Numbered from the stretch's first letter, positions 1 to 6,583 are shown. The stretch is 7,425 bases of DNA from an uncultured Lachnospiraceae bacterium (GCA_910587765.1 CAJUNR010000062.1:1-7425); one strand, 5' to 3'. The notes: generated by a model from the sequence alone, not told the origin. Translations and numbers: made by a program.

Positions 1-51
1 AAGACCGCGCCTAAGGACCGGCGCCCTTCAATGGGTCTTTCAGGAAGATCA

Positions 52-87
52 GCCCACATCAGGCTGAAACCGGCGTAGGTGTGAAAA
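52..87 (+). repeat. Interspersed repeat, copy 1 (partial, no left arm)
   Basis: This stretch matches 7262-7297 in the same orientation at 30 of 36 positions, including the shared core GGCTGAAACCG and the shared tail AGGTGTGAA. Here TCAGCC (49-54) and GGCTGA (62-67) form a perfect 6-bp stem with a 7-nt loop. The outer arm TGTTCACACC found at the other copy is absent, so this looks like a degenerate or half copy. It lies just upstream of the promoter of the acyltransferase operon. Its function is unknown; a dispersed intergenic (REP- or MITE-like) element is the likely explanation. Confidence 0.55.
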
Positions 88-150
88 GTAACACGGACAA
101 TTCCATATTTGTAATTCTAGCATATTTTTGTGGGAAACCCAAGAAAATAA

Positions 151-159
151 TGGTATAAT
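151..159 (+). promoter_or_regulatory. Extended -10 promoter of the acyltransferase operon
   Basis: A perfect TATAAT at 154-159 is preceded by TGG at 151-153, which gives the TGn extended -10 motif. No good -35 box sits 17 bp upstream (131-136 reads TGGGAA), as is usual for extended -10 promoters. Transcription would start near 166 and leave a leader of about 49 nt before the ATG at 215. This excludes the in-frame TTG at 128 as the translation start. Confidence 0.6.
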
Positions 160-214
160 CTTTTCAGAAATCAGAAAACTGGAGAACACAGCGGTTGAGA
201 GGCGCGGACTGAAC

Positions 215-1507
215 ATGAGCAAACGAATAGAGAATCAAAATCCATGGTATCGCCTGGATCTGTCGGCGATTGTATATCCGACACTGCAGCGGAGGAGTTT
301 TTCTTCCGTGTACCGGTTCTGCGTCGTGCTTAGGGAGACCGTAGAACCGGATCTTCTGCAAAAAGCGCTGGACCGCACGCTGCCGCGTTTTCCAACCTTT
401 AAGGTTGCCATGCGCAAGGGCGTTTTCTGGCGGTATCTGGAACCCAATGACCGTCCGGGACCTTTTGTGAAACCGGATATTGCCAATCCCTGTATGCCCA
501 TGTCTTTTCAGAACGATAACCGCTATCTGATCCGGGTCTATTATTACCAGAACCGCATTGCGCTGGAAGTCTTTCATTCTCTGTCGGACGGAGGCGGGGC
601 CATGTACCTGCTGCGGACCATGACCGCTGTGTATCTCCGACTGAAAGGATACCGGATTCCGGTGGGGCAGGGAGTGTTGGATCTCTGTGAAGATCCGGAC
701 CCGGAAGAGCTGGAGGATGCCTACATCCGTTATGCCAGCTCACGGGTCCGCCCGCCCCGGAGCCGCGAGAAGACCTATCGGATCCGCGGGACGAGGGAAC
801 CTTTTTATACGCTGAATATTATCACAGGGCTTCTGCCGGTGAAGCAGGTGCTCTCCGTGGCCAAAGCGTATCAGGTATCCGTGACGGAATATCTGAACGC
901 AGTGCTCCTGCATGCGCTTTTGCAGAAGCAGAAAAGCGATCATGTGTTCCGGGAACTGCCGGTATCCATTGCCATGCCGGTGAACCTGCGGAGATTTTTC
1001 CCATCGAGAACGCTTCGGAATTTTATCACCATGGTATACCCGTCCGTCGATCCGCGGATGGGCGAGTACAGCTTTGAAGAAATCCTGATGCAGGTACATC
1101 ATTATATGCGTTATTATATTAACAATAAATTTCTGAACGCGGATATCACCACCAATGCGGCGGTGACGAAACATCCGCTGATCCGGATAGCTCCGCTGTT
1201 TTTGAAAGATCTGGTGGTCCGGCAGTTTTATAAGAGAGTACAGGATCAGCAGTCCAGCGCGGGGCTTACGAATCTTGGCGTGGTAGAAACGCCGGAGGAA
1301 ATGCGCGCGCACATCGAGCGGTTTGACGTGCTCATGGGGCAGCCGTTTTCTGCCCGCACCAACTGCGCCGTTGTCAGTTACGGGGAAACTTTGAGCGTCA
1401 GTTTTGCCAGCAGCATCGTGGAGACGGATGTGGAACGTCTGTTTTTCCGCCGGCTGGTGCAGGACGGCATCCATGTAAAGATCGAGAGCAATCGAAAGGA
1501 GAGGTGA
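215..1507 (+). CDS. Condensation-domain acyltransferase (COG4908, alcohol acetyltransferase-like)
   Basis: The 430-residue protein belongs to the CoA- or carrier-dependent acyltransferase superfamily shared by NRPS condensation domains, PapA-type acyltransferases and alcohol acetyltransferases. The catalytic signature HxxxDG is seen as HSLSDGG, with His121 as the general base, Asp125 and Gly126. The C-terminal portion (NCAVVSYGETLSVSFASSI, about 80 residues before the end region) matches the second half of the fold. Its length fits a single stand-alone condensation-type domain, with no carrier or adenylation domain attached. ATG 215 is preferred because GAGAGG lies at 197-202 and the extended -10 promoter lies downstream of the alternative TTG at 128. 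There is no signal peptide, so the protein is probably cytoplasmic. The next gene starts 6 nt after the stop, so the two are co-transcribed. The acyl donor and acceptor cannot be read from sequence; transfer to a lipid or alcohol hydroxyl at the membrane is an inference from the neighbour. Confidence 0.8.
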   Translation: MSKRIENQNPWYRLDLSAIVYPTLQRRSFSSVYRFCVVLRETVEPDLLQKALDRTLPRFPTFKVAMRKGVFWRYLEPNDRPGPFVKPDIANPCMPMSFQNDNRYLIRVYYYQNRIALEVFHSLSDGGGAMYLLRTMTAVYLRLKGYRIPVGQGVLDLCEDPDPEELEDAYIRYASSRVRPPRSREKTYRIRGTREPFYTLNIITGLLPVKQVLSVAKAYQVSVTEYLNAVLLHALLQKQKSDHVFRELPVSIAMPVNLRRFFPSRTLRNFITMVYPSVDPRMGEYSFEEILMQVHHYMRYYINNKFLNADITTNAAVTKHPLIRIAPLFLKDLVVRQFYKRVQDQQSSAGLTNLGVVETPEEMRAHIERFDVLMGQPFSARTNCAVVSYGETLSVSFASSIVETDVERLFFRRLVQDGIHVKIESNRKER

Positions 1508-1513
1508 ACGACG

Positions 1514-2215
1514 ATGTCCTATTGTGTAAACTGTGGAGTGGAACTGCATGCCACCTGTTCCGCCTGCCCGCTGTGCGGTACGAAGGTCCTCAATCCGAGG
1601 CAGCCGGTGGACCGGGAATCGCCGACGCCTTTTCCCGGCATGAGAGGAGACGTCGCGCCGGCCCGGAAAGGGGATCTGATGATCCTGATCAGCATCGTGC
1701 TGGCGGTGACGGCGGGCGTCTGCGGTCTTCTGAACCTGTTGATCTTCAGGGGGACCTCCTGGTCGCTGTATGTAATCGGCGGCTGCGCGCTTTTGTGGGT
1801 ATTCTGCCTGCCGGTCTTCTTGAACCGGCTCAGTCCCTATGTCAGTCTGTTTCTGGACGGAGCGGGAATCGCCATGTATTTCGGAATCATCGCCTGGCTT
1901 CATCCGGGGCGCGGCTGGTATCCCAGGCTTGCGTTTCCGCTGACGGTTCTTGCCACCGGTCTGATTCTGCTTTTTGCCGTCTGCGTGCGGCAGATTCATG
2001 CGTCGATCCTCTCAAGAGCGGCGTTGCTTCTGGGAGAGACCGCCGTATTTACGGTGGCGGTGGAGCTTTTGATTGACCGCTTCCGGGGAGTCTCCCTTTC
2101 TGTCACCTGGTCGGCCATCGTACTGACCTGCTGCGTGATCATCGACGCGGCGCTGATCACGATTATCCGGCGGACGAGGCTGAGAGAAGAGGTGCGCAGG
2201 AGAATGCACATTTAG
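1514..2215 (+). CDS. Zinc-ribbon, six-transmembrane-helix protein (DUF6320-like)
   Basis: This is a 233-residue protein of unknown function. The N-terminus is a short zinc ribbon with CVNCG (Cys4, Cys7) and CPLCG (Cys18, Cys21); Cys15 is an extra cysteine between the pairs. A polar linker (about 25-53) leads to six predicted membrane helices at roughly 55-78, 82-103, 109-129, 138-158, 166-187 and 196-218. A strongly basic tail (RRTRLREEVRRRMHI) should be cytoplasmic. With an even helix number the zinc ribbon would also be cytoplasmic. The start is set by AAAGGAGAGG at 1495-1504, which overlaps the end of the acyltransferase gene. I believe such proteins are annotated DUF6320 and often follow COG4908 acyltransferases in Clostridia; that comes from memory and was not searched. 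A role as membrane partner or scaffold for the acyltransferase is inferred only from operon order. Confidence 0.75.
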   Translation: MSYCVNCGVELHATCSACPLCGTKVLNPRQPVDRESPTPFPGMRGDVAPARKGDLMILISIVLAVTAGVCGLLNLLIFRGTSWSLYVIGGCALLWVFCLPVFLNRLSPYVSLFLDGAGIAMYFGIIAWLHPGRGWYPRLAFPLTVLATGLILLFAVCVRQIHASILSRAALLLGETAVFTVAVELLIDRFRGVSLSVTWSAIVLTCCVIIDAALITIIRRTRLREEVRRRMHI

Positions 2216-2263
2216 GGAAACGCGGATGAAATCAACGCTTCCCCAGAGAGCATGGGGCAACGG

Positions 2264-2292
2264 GCATCAGTCAAAACGGCTGGTGCTTTTTG
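2264..2292 (+). terminator. Rho-independent terminator of the acyltransferase operon
   Basis: GCATCAG (2264-2270) pairs with CTGGTGC (2280-2286), a 7-bp stem with one G-U pair and a 9-nt spacer. TTTTTG follows at 2287-2292. It lies 48 nt after the stop of the zinc-ribbon gene and separates this operon from the glycoside hydrolase gene. Confidence 0.75.
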
Positions 2293-2404
2293 TATGTACA
2301 CGGTCGTCCGGATGAAAGAAATCCGCAGGCGGACGCCCGGTGCGCGGACGGGGGAAGAAATCTTTCCGGCCCGGTGGAGCGAAGCGGGAAATTTATAAAT
2401 GGGG

Positions 2405-2434
2405 TTGTTATTTCGGAATCAAATGCAGGATAAT
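2405..2434 (+). promoter_or_regulatory. Candidate promoter for the GH3 gene
   Basis: TTGTTA (2405-2410) and GATAAT (2429-2434) are separated by 18 bp and resemble a sigma-A promoter with one weak position in the -10 and two in the -35. Transcription would start near 2441, after the in-frame ATG codons at 2399 and 2423. That agrees with translation from the TTG at 2492, which has the good ribosome binding site. The boxes are imperfect, so confidence is limited. Confidence 0.4.
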
Positions 2435-2491
2435 AGAAAGCGGAGGATCCGCTTCCGAGGAACGATCAGAAGAGAAGGAGTGTGCGCGCAA

Positions 2492-3841
2492 TTGAGAAAG
2501 AGGAACCGGAAAAAAGAAAATTTTAAAAAATCAAATTTGGGAATTATGATCGGATTACTATTATGTCTGGCCGCTGCGGGAGCCGGCGTGCGGTATTTCA
2601 CCGGCGCTCGGACGGCAGGAGAAACGGAAGAACAGGCCGTGCCGGACGGAAGCGGAGCCGGCATACAGGACATCCAGGCGGAACCGGCGGGCGCCGACAG
2701 CCCGATACCAGAAGCGCCGGAAAAAGTGGAGCCGGATACTGCGGAGCCGGAAGAGCCGGAACCGGAAAAGACAGAAGAAGCGCTGCTGGAGGAGCAGATC
2801 ACGGAACGCATGGCAGATATGACGACGGAAGAAAAAGTTCTGCAGCTTTTTATGGTTACGCCGGAGGCGCTGACCGGTTACGAGAGCGTGACGGCAGCGG
2901 GAGAGCGCACGAGGGAGGCGATCCTTCAGTATCCGGTTGGCGGCATCATTTATTTCGCCGGGAATCTGCAGGAGCCGGAGCAGGTGCGGACCATGCTGCA
3001 AAATACCCGGCAGTATTATGAGGAGGCGGGATACCTGTCCCCGTTCCTGGGCGTGGATGAAGAGGGCGGAAGAGTGGCGCGTATCAGCGGCCGGCCTGCG
3101 TTCGGCGTAGAACAAGTGGAAGATATGCGATCCATCGGAGACCGGCGGGATGCCGGGGAGGCTGCGCAGGTCGGTTGCGTCATCGGTTCCTTTCTGTCGG
3201 AACTGGGATTTACGCTGGATTTCGCACCGGTGGCGGACGTGCTGACCGAACCGGAGAACGAGGTGATCGGCAGCCGCTCGTTCGGCACGGAGCCGGAACT
3301 GGTGGCGGAGCTTGCGATGGCGGCGGCCTCGGGGTTGGAGGAGGCCGGCGTGTGGGCGGTCCTCAAACATTATCCGGGGCACGGAGCCACCAGAGGAGAT
3401 ACGCATGACGGATATGCTTACACGGATAAAACGCTGGGAGAATTGACGGAAGCGGAGCTGGTGCCGTTTCAGAGAGGAATTGACGAAGGAATTCACTTTA
3501 TCATGGCCGCGCACATCTCGGCGCCTTCCGTCACCGGGGACGAGGTTCCCTGCACGCTGTCTTCCCGTATGATTACGGAAATATTGCGTACAGAGATGGG
3601 CTATGACGGAATCGTGGTGACCGACGCCATGAACATGGACGCCGTCAGCCGGCAGTACCGTTCTGCGGAAGCGTCGGTCCTGGCGCTTCAGGCCGGCGTG
3701 GATCTGATTCTGATGCCGGCGGATTTTCAGGATGCCTGTGAGGGAGTGCTTGCCGCGCTGGAGACAGGAGCGCTGACCGAGGAACGGATTGACGAGTCGG
3801 TCAGACGGATCCTGCGGGTAAAACTGCGTCCTTTGAAATAA
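2492..3841 (+). CDS. Membrane-anchored glycoside hydrolase family 3, NagZ-type beta-N-acetylhexosaminidase
   Basis: This enzyme should release N-acetylglucosamine from peptidoglycan or chitin-type fragments outside the membrane. It has 449 residues from the TTG start. A basic N-terminus (MRKRNRKKENFKKS) leads to one hydrophobic helix (about 16-34). No convincing lipobox is present, so a signal anchor or signal peptide is likely. A Pro/Glu-rich linker follows (about 60-100), then the catalytic barrel (about 105-445). Family marks are KHYPGHG at 292-298, the Asp303-Thr-His305 pair matching the NagZ acid/base Asp-x-His, and VVTDAMNMDAV with nucleophile Asp378. There is only the catalytic domain and no second GH3 domain, as in short NagZ proteins. 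TTG 2492 is preferred because AGAAGGAG lies at 2473-2480; the frame is open back to an ATG at 2399, but that start lacks a ribosome binding site and precedes the likely promoter. A beta-glucosidase activity is a less likely alternative. Confidence 0.85.
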   Translation: MRKRNRKKENFKKSNLGIMIGLLLCLAAAGAGVRYFTGARTAGETEEQAVPDGSGAGIQDIQAEPAGADSPIPEAPEKVEPDTAEPEEPEPEKTEEALLEEQITERMADMTTEEKVLQLFMVTPEALTGYESVTAAGERTREAILQYPVGGIIYFAGNLQEPEQVRTMLQNTRQYYEEAGYLSPFLGVDEEGGRVARISGRPAFGVEQVEDMRSIGDRRDAGEAAQVGCVIGSFLSELGFTLDFAPVADVLTEPENEVIGSRSFGTEPELVAELAMAAASGLEEAGVWAVLKHYPGHGATRGDTHDGYAYTDKTLGELTEAELVPFQRGIDEGIHFIMAAHISAPSVTGDEVPCTLSSRMITEILRTEMGYDGIVVTDAMNMDAVSRQYRSAEASVLALQAGVDLILMPADFQDACEGVLAALETGALTEERIDESVRRILRVKLRPLK

Positions 3842-3849
3842 GCATTTAA

Positions 3850-3904
3850 AATAAACAGTATAAAACAGTTGACAACAGTTGCAAAGTGTTATATACTGTT
3901 TATT
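3850..3904. promoter_or_regulatory. Symmetrical operator array overlapping the gntR-ABC promoter
   Basis: AATAAACAGTATA (3850-3862) is exactly inverted at 3892-3904 (TATACTGTTTATT), a perfect 13-bp inverted repeat about 42 bp centre to centre. Inside it AACAGT recurs at 3854, 3864 and 3874, exactly 10 bp apart. The opposite-strand forms AGTGTT (3885) and ACTGTT (3895) follow, also 10 bp apart. The pairs 3854/3895 and 3864/3885 share one dyad centre near 3877. The array covers both promoter boxes. It is most likely the binding site of the GntR-type regulator encoded directly downstream, acting as its own repressor. Confidence 0.7.
3869..3897 (+). promoter_or_regulatory. Sigma-A promoter of the gntR-ABC operon
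   Basis: A perfect TTGACA (3869-3874) and TATACT (3892-3897) are separated by exactly 17 bp, so this is a very strong housekeeping-type promoter. Transcription would start near 3904, leaving a leader of only about 17 nt that carries little more than the ribosome binding site. A promoter this strong inside an operator array implies tight repression. Confidence 0.85.
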
Positions 3905-3920
3905 ACAAAGGAGGAGCAAG

Positions 3921-4295
3921 ATGAAACTGATCATCAATCATTCATCCATGGCGCCGATCTATGAACAGATCCTCGGGCAGATTAAAGATCTGATTATACA
4001 GGGGGAACTGACGGAAGGGGCGGCGCTGCCGTCCGTGCGGACGCTTGCCAGAGAGCTGCGGGTCAGCGCCCTGACGGTGAAGAAATCCTATGACGCCCTG
4101 GAGCAGGAAGGCTTCATTACGACGGTTCACGGCAAAGGGAGCTTTGTATCCAGCGCCAACCAGTCGCTGATGCTGGAAGAGAAGCGCCGGGAAGTGGAGG
4201 CGGAGCTGGAGGCCGCCATCCGCAAGGGCAGAAGCATTGGCATGAACCATGCGGAACTGACCGAGTTATTTCATATTATAATGGAGGAATCGTGA
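3921..4295 (+). CDS. GntR-family transcriptional regulator, YtrA subfamily
   Basis: This 124-residue DNA-binding regulator probably represses its own operon, which encodes an ABC exporter. Residues 11-78 form the GntR winged helix-turn-helix: IYEQILGQIKDLIIQGEL, then the typical LPSVRTLARELRVSALTVKK and a wing ending HGKGSFV. The remaining 45 residues are two charged helices, without the large ligand domain of FadR, HutC or MocR types. That short C-terminus is what defines the YtrA subfamily. ATG 3921 has the strong site AAAGGAGG at 3907-3914. The frame is open upstream to 3879, but that stretch contains the promoter, so the upstream start is not used. The stop overlaps the next start (TGATG). 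YtrA-type regulators usually sit in front of ABC exporter genes and are relieved by cell-envelope antibiotics. The inducer here is unknown. Confidence 0.9.
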   Translation: MKLIINHSSMAPIYEQILGQIKDLIIQGELTEGAALPSVRTLARELRVSALTVKKSYDALEQEGFITTVHGKGSFVSSANQSLMLEEKRREVEAELEAAIRKGRSIGMNHAELTELFHIIMEES

Positions 4296-5146
4296 TGCTG
4301 ATAAAAATGGAACATGTAGAAAAGCATTATTCCGGATTCCATCTGGACTGCAGCATGGAGGTTCCGGAGGGAAATGTGACCGCGCTCATCGGTCCGAACG
4401 GAGCGGGAAAGAGCACGGCGTTCAAAATTCTGCTGGGACTGGTCTTTCCGGAATCGGGGACGGCGGAACTGTTTGGGAAGCCTGTGAGAGAGCTGACAAA
4501 AGCAGAACGGGAGAATCTGGGGTTCGTCCTCTCCGATTCCTGCTTCAGCGGTTATCTGACGATCCTGGACATACTTCCTGTCCTCGACCGCCTGTACGCC
4601 CGCTTTGATCGGGAGATGTTTCTGAACAGCTGCAAAAGCTTCGGCATTCCGGGGAATAAAAAGATAAAAGACTTTTCCACCGGAATGAAGGCGAAGCTGA
4701 AAGTGCTGACCGCCATGTCCCACGGGGCAAAGCTTTTGATTCTGGACGAGCCGACTGCCGGACTGGACGTGCTGGCGAGAGAAGAGCTTCTGGATCTGCT
4801 GCGGGAATATATGATGCCGGGCGACCGCTCGATTTTGATCAGTTCTCACATTTCCAGCGATCTGGAAGGCCTCTGTGACGATCTCTATCTGATTCATCAG
4901 GGAAAGATCGTCCTGCATGAGGAAACAGATGTGCTGCTGGGCGATTACGGAATCCTGAAAGTGACGGAAGCGCAGTATCAGAAAATGGACCGGAGCCGGA
5001 TTCTTCGCAGAAAACGGGAGTCTTTCGGCTATTGTCTTCTGACGGCTTGTAAGGAGTTCTATCAGGAAAACGCACCGGAGCTTTCCATGGAAAAGAGTTC
5101 TATCGACGAAGTGATTACCATGATGCTGAGGGGGGAAAAGGAATGA
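4295..5146 (+). CDS. ABC transporter ATP-binding protein
   Basis: This 283-residue protein is the cytoplasmic ATPase of a drug- or peptide-type exporter and powers the permease encoded next. Walker A is GPNGAGKST (33-41), Walker B is LLILDEP (147-153) followed by AGLD (155-158), and the switch histidine is His185 in ISSHIS. Two motifs are degenerate. The signature reads FSTGMKAKL (127-135) rather than LSGGQ, and the Q-loop region reads LGFVLSDSCF (75-84) without glutamine. Both departures are known from exporters of the YtrB/BcrA/EcsA type. The last 70 residues or so are a variable C-terminal extension. ATG 4295 is preferred to the adjacent GTG 4292 because GGAGG (4283-4287) is 7 nt from the ATG; the ATG overlaps the gntR stop by one base. 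The transported compound cannot be deduced. Confidence 0.92.
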   Translation: MLIKMEHVEKHYSGFHLDCSMEVPEGNVTALIGPNGAGKSTAFKILLGLVFPESGTAELFGKPVRELTKAERENLGFVLSDSCFSGYLTILDILPVLDRLYARFDREMFLNSCKSFGIPGNKKIKDFSTGMKAKLKVLTAMSHGAKLLILDEPTAGLDVLAREELLDLLREYMMPGDRSILISSHISSDLEGLCDDLYLIHQGKIVLHEETDVLLGDYGILKVTEAQYQKMDRSRILRRKRESFGYCLLTACKEFYQENAPELSMEKSSIDEVITMMLRGEKE

Positions 5147-5790
5147 TTGGATTACTGATAAAAGACTGGCAGCTTATGAAACGTCAGGCGCGTTATTACG
5201 GAATCGTCGCACTCCTGGCCTGTGCGATGTGCTTCGCTGCCGGTTCCCGTGATTATTCTTCTTTTATCACCAGCTATCTGACGTTTATGATCAGCATGTA
5301 TTCCATCAGCAGCTTTACCTATGACGAATATGAGAACGGGATGGCGTTTTTGATGGCTCTGCCCTGCGGGAGACGGGACTACGTAAGGGAAAAATACCTG
5401 TTCAGTTTTCTGCTGATTACCGGCGGATGGCTGATTGGAATACTGCTGCGCCTGCTCTTTTTCCTGATCCGCTTTTCCGCGGTGGAATATCTGGAGCAGC
5501 TGCCAGGGGAACCGGTTTATCTGCTGCTCTGTCTGATGTATGTGGGCTGCACGATTCCAATCCTGATCAAATACGGCGTGGAAAAGGGCCGCGGAATTGC
5601 TTTCGGAGCGCTGGCCATATTGGCTGTCGGCGTCTTTTCGATCGCCAAATGCGGAATCCTGAAGAATGTGAACCGGCTGTCCACACTGAGTCCTGCGGTG
5701 GTGCTGAGCATTCTGCTGACAGCATGCGTCCTGATTCTGGGGATTGCCTATGTACTTTCCGTGCGGATGATGGAGAAGAAAGAGTTCTAG
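5143..5790 (+). CDS. ABC-2 type transporter permease
   Basis: This 215-residue membrane protein is the translocation subunit for the preceding ATPase; two copies would pair with two ATPases. Six hydrophobic helices lie at roughly 18-34, 40-58, 86-110, 124-143, 150-168 and 184-206. The N-terminal LIKDW and the loop after helix 2 (DEYENGMAFLMALPCGRRDY, 61-80) match the ABC2_membrane_5-type family often found with YtrA regulators. The start overlaps the ATPase stop by four bases (ATGA), indicating translational coupling. It is the last gene of the operon and converges on the TSUP gene 16 nt away. Substrate is unknown; antimicrobial peptide or envelope-stress export is inferred from the regulator type. 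Confidence 0.88.
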   Translation: MIGLLIKDWQLMKRQARYYGIVALLACAMCFAAGSRDYSSFITSYLTFMISMYSISSFTYDEYENGMAFLMALPCGRRDYVREKYLFSFLLITGGWLIGILLRLLFFLIRFSAVEYLEQLPGEPVYLLLCLMYVGCTIPILIKYGVEKGRGIAFGALAILAVGVFSIAKCGILKNVNRLSTLSPAVVLSILLTACVLILGIAYVLSVRMMEKKEF

Positions 5791-5793
5791 GAA

Positions 5794-5821
5794 AACGCCT
5801 TCTGCTTCAGAACAGGGCGTT
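5794..5821 (-). terminator. Terminator of the marR-TSUP operon in the convergent gap
   Basis: AACGCC (5794-5799) pairs with GGCGTT (5816-5821), and TCTG (5801-5804) pairs with CAGA (5808-5811) inside it. Read on the minus strand the hairpin runs directly into TTTTCC, so it should end the TSUP transcript; the TSUP stop codon lies within the stem. On the plus strand the T-run is too short for a strong terminator, although the hairpin may also slow the ABC operon transcript. Confidence 0.55.
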
Positions 5822-6583
5822 GACGCTCAGGATCAGAACGCCCAGAATCACCAGCACGACGCCGGTCGCGCGGTTCAGCGTCGCCGGCGCGGCATGGTTG
5901 GCAAATCTGGCGGCAATCCGCGCCCAGAGGAAGGTAGAGGCAATGCAGAAGACGAGGCAGAACAGATCCGGAGAACCGCCGATGGAAAAGTGGCTGACCG
6001 CACCGGTAAAAGCGGTAAACGTCATGATGAAGACGCTGGTGCCCACAGCGGTCTTGAGCTCAAAGCCCAGCACGGAGGTCAGGATCAGAAGCATCATCAT
6101 CCCTCCGCCGGCGCCGATAAAGCCGCAGATAAAGCCGATGCCCGTTCCGCACAGGACAGACTGGAGGAGACGTTTTTTCGGGTCTGCGGCCTCCATGGTT
6201 TCTTTGGTGGTCATAACCGGTTTTACGATGAATTTGATGCCGAGAAGCAGCGTCATGAAGACGGAGAAGCTGCCCATGGTACCGCCGGGGACAAGGCTGG
6301 ACACCCAGCTTCCCACCACCGTGAAAAGCAGGACCGTAAGCATCATGGGGATGCCGTTTTTGATGTCCAGATTTTTATTCCTGCCGTAAGTATACGCGCT
6401 GACGGCGCTGGCGAGCACATCGCTGGCAAGCGCGATGCCGACGGCGTGATAGGGTTCCATATGAAGAAACGTAATCAGCATGGGGCTGATGACGGCGGCT
6501 GCGCTCATGCCGGCAAATCCGGTTCCGAGTCCGGCGCCGATGCCGGCGATAAAACAGACGATGAATTGATAAAAGATTTCCAT
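5807..6583 (-). CDS. Sulfite exporter TauE/SafE (TSUP) family transporter
   Basis: This 258-residue integral membrane protein moves a small anion, typically a sulfur compound such as sulfite, sulfoacetate or thiosulfate, across the cytoplasmic membrane. It shows the internal duplication of the family. The first repeat has GAGLGTGFAGMSAAAVISPM (16-35) and the second has GFIGAGGGMMM (154-164), followed by KTAVGTSVFIMTFTAFTGA (177-195). About eight helices fit the length. ATG 6583 is chosen because AGGAGG lies 9 nt upstream (6593-6598). The frame is open further upstream, but that part is arginine-rich, lacks a start signal and overlaps the end of the marR gene. It lies 73 nt after marR on the same strand, with no strong promoter seen between, so it is probably the controlled target. 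Exact substrate and transport direction are not deducible. Confidence 0.88.
   Translation of the reverse strand: MEIFYQFIVCFIAGIGAGLGTGFAGMSAAAVISPMLITFLHMEPYHAVGIALASDVLASAVSAYTYGRNKNLDIKNGIPMMLTVLLFTVVGSWVSSLVPGGTMGSFSVFMTLLLGIKFIVKPVMTTKETMEAADPKKRLLQSVLCGTGIGFICGFIGAGGGMMMLLILTSVLGFELKTAVGTSVFIMTFTAFTGAVSHFSIGGSPDLFCLVFCIASTFLWARIAARFANHAAPATLNRATGVVLVILGVLILSVNALF

Noticed and set aside
1..78. Possible C-terminal end of an upstream gene (open to TAG at 76-78, or in another frame to TGA at 65-67)
   Set aside because: Both short translations run into the repeat element and neither is recognisable. Stems such as AAGACC (1-6) with GGTCTT (35-40) suggest non-coding sequence, but too little is visible to decide.
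128..214. Upstream TTG start for the acyltransferase
   Set aside because: It precedes the extended -10 promoter, so it would not be on the transcript, and it has no ribosome binding site.
740..1999. Long open frame on the minus strand opposite the acyltransferase and zinc-ribbon genes
   Set aside because: Its translation is low-complexity and rich in Arg, His, Gln and Pro, with no recognisable domain; the plus-strand genes have motifs, ribosome binding sites and a promoter. It is a shadow of GC-rich coding sequence.
2241..2257. CCCC/GGGG hairpin just after the zinc-ribbon gene as a terminator
   Set aside because: The stem has only 4 bp with a 9-nt loop and no T-run; the hairpin at 2264-2292 is the better terminator.
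2540..2590. Lipoprotein signal in the GH3 enzyme (Cys25 within the hydrophobic helix)
   Set aside because: The context LLLC followed by Leu lacks the small residues expected before and after a lipobox cysteine.
3854..3900. AACAGT repeats as a CRISPR or tandem repeat array
   Set aside because: The units are 6-7 bp, change orientation at a central dyad and lie on a promoter, which fits an operator and not an array of spacers.
2561..3937. 458-residue open frame antisense to the GH3 gene
   Set aside because: It has Arg/His-rich shadow composition, runs across the operator and promoter of the gntR operon, and lies opposite a clear GH3 catalytic domain.
5427..6389. Plus-strand open frame spanning the permease 3' end and the TSUP gene
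   Set aside because: It crosses two well-supported genes on opposite strands and their convergent hairpin, and its translation shows no family motif.
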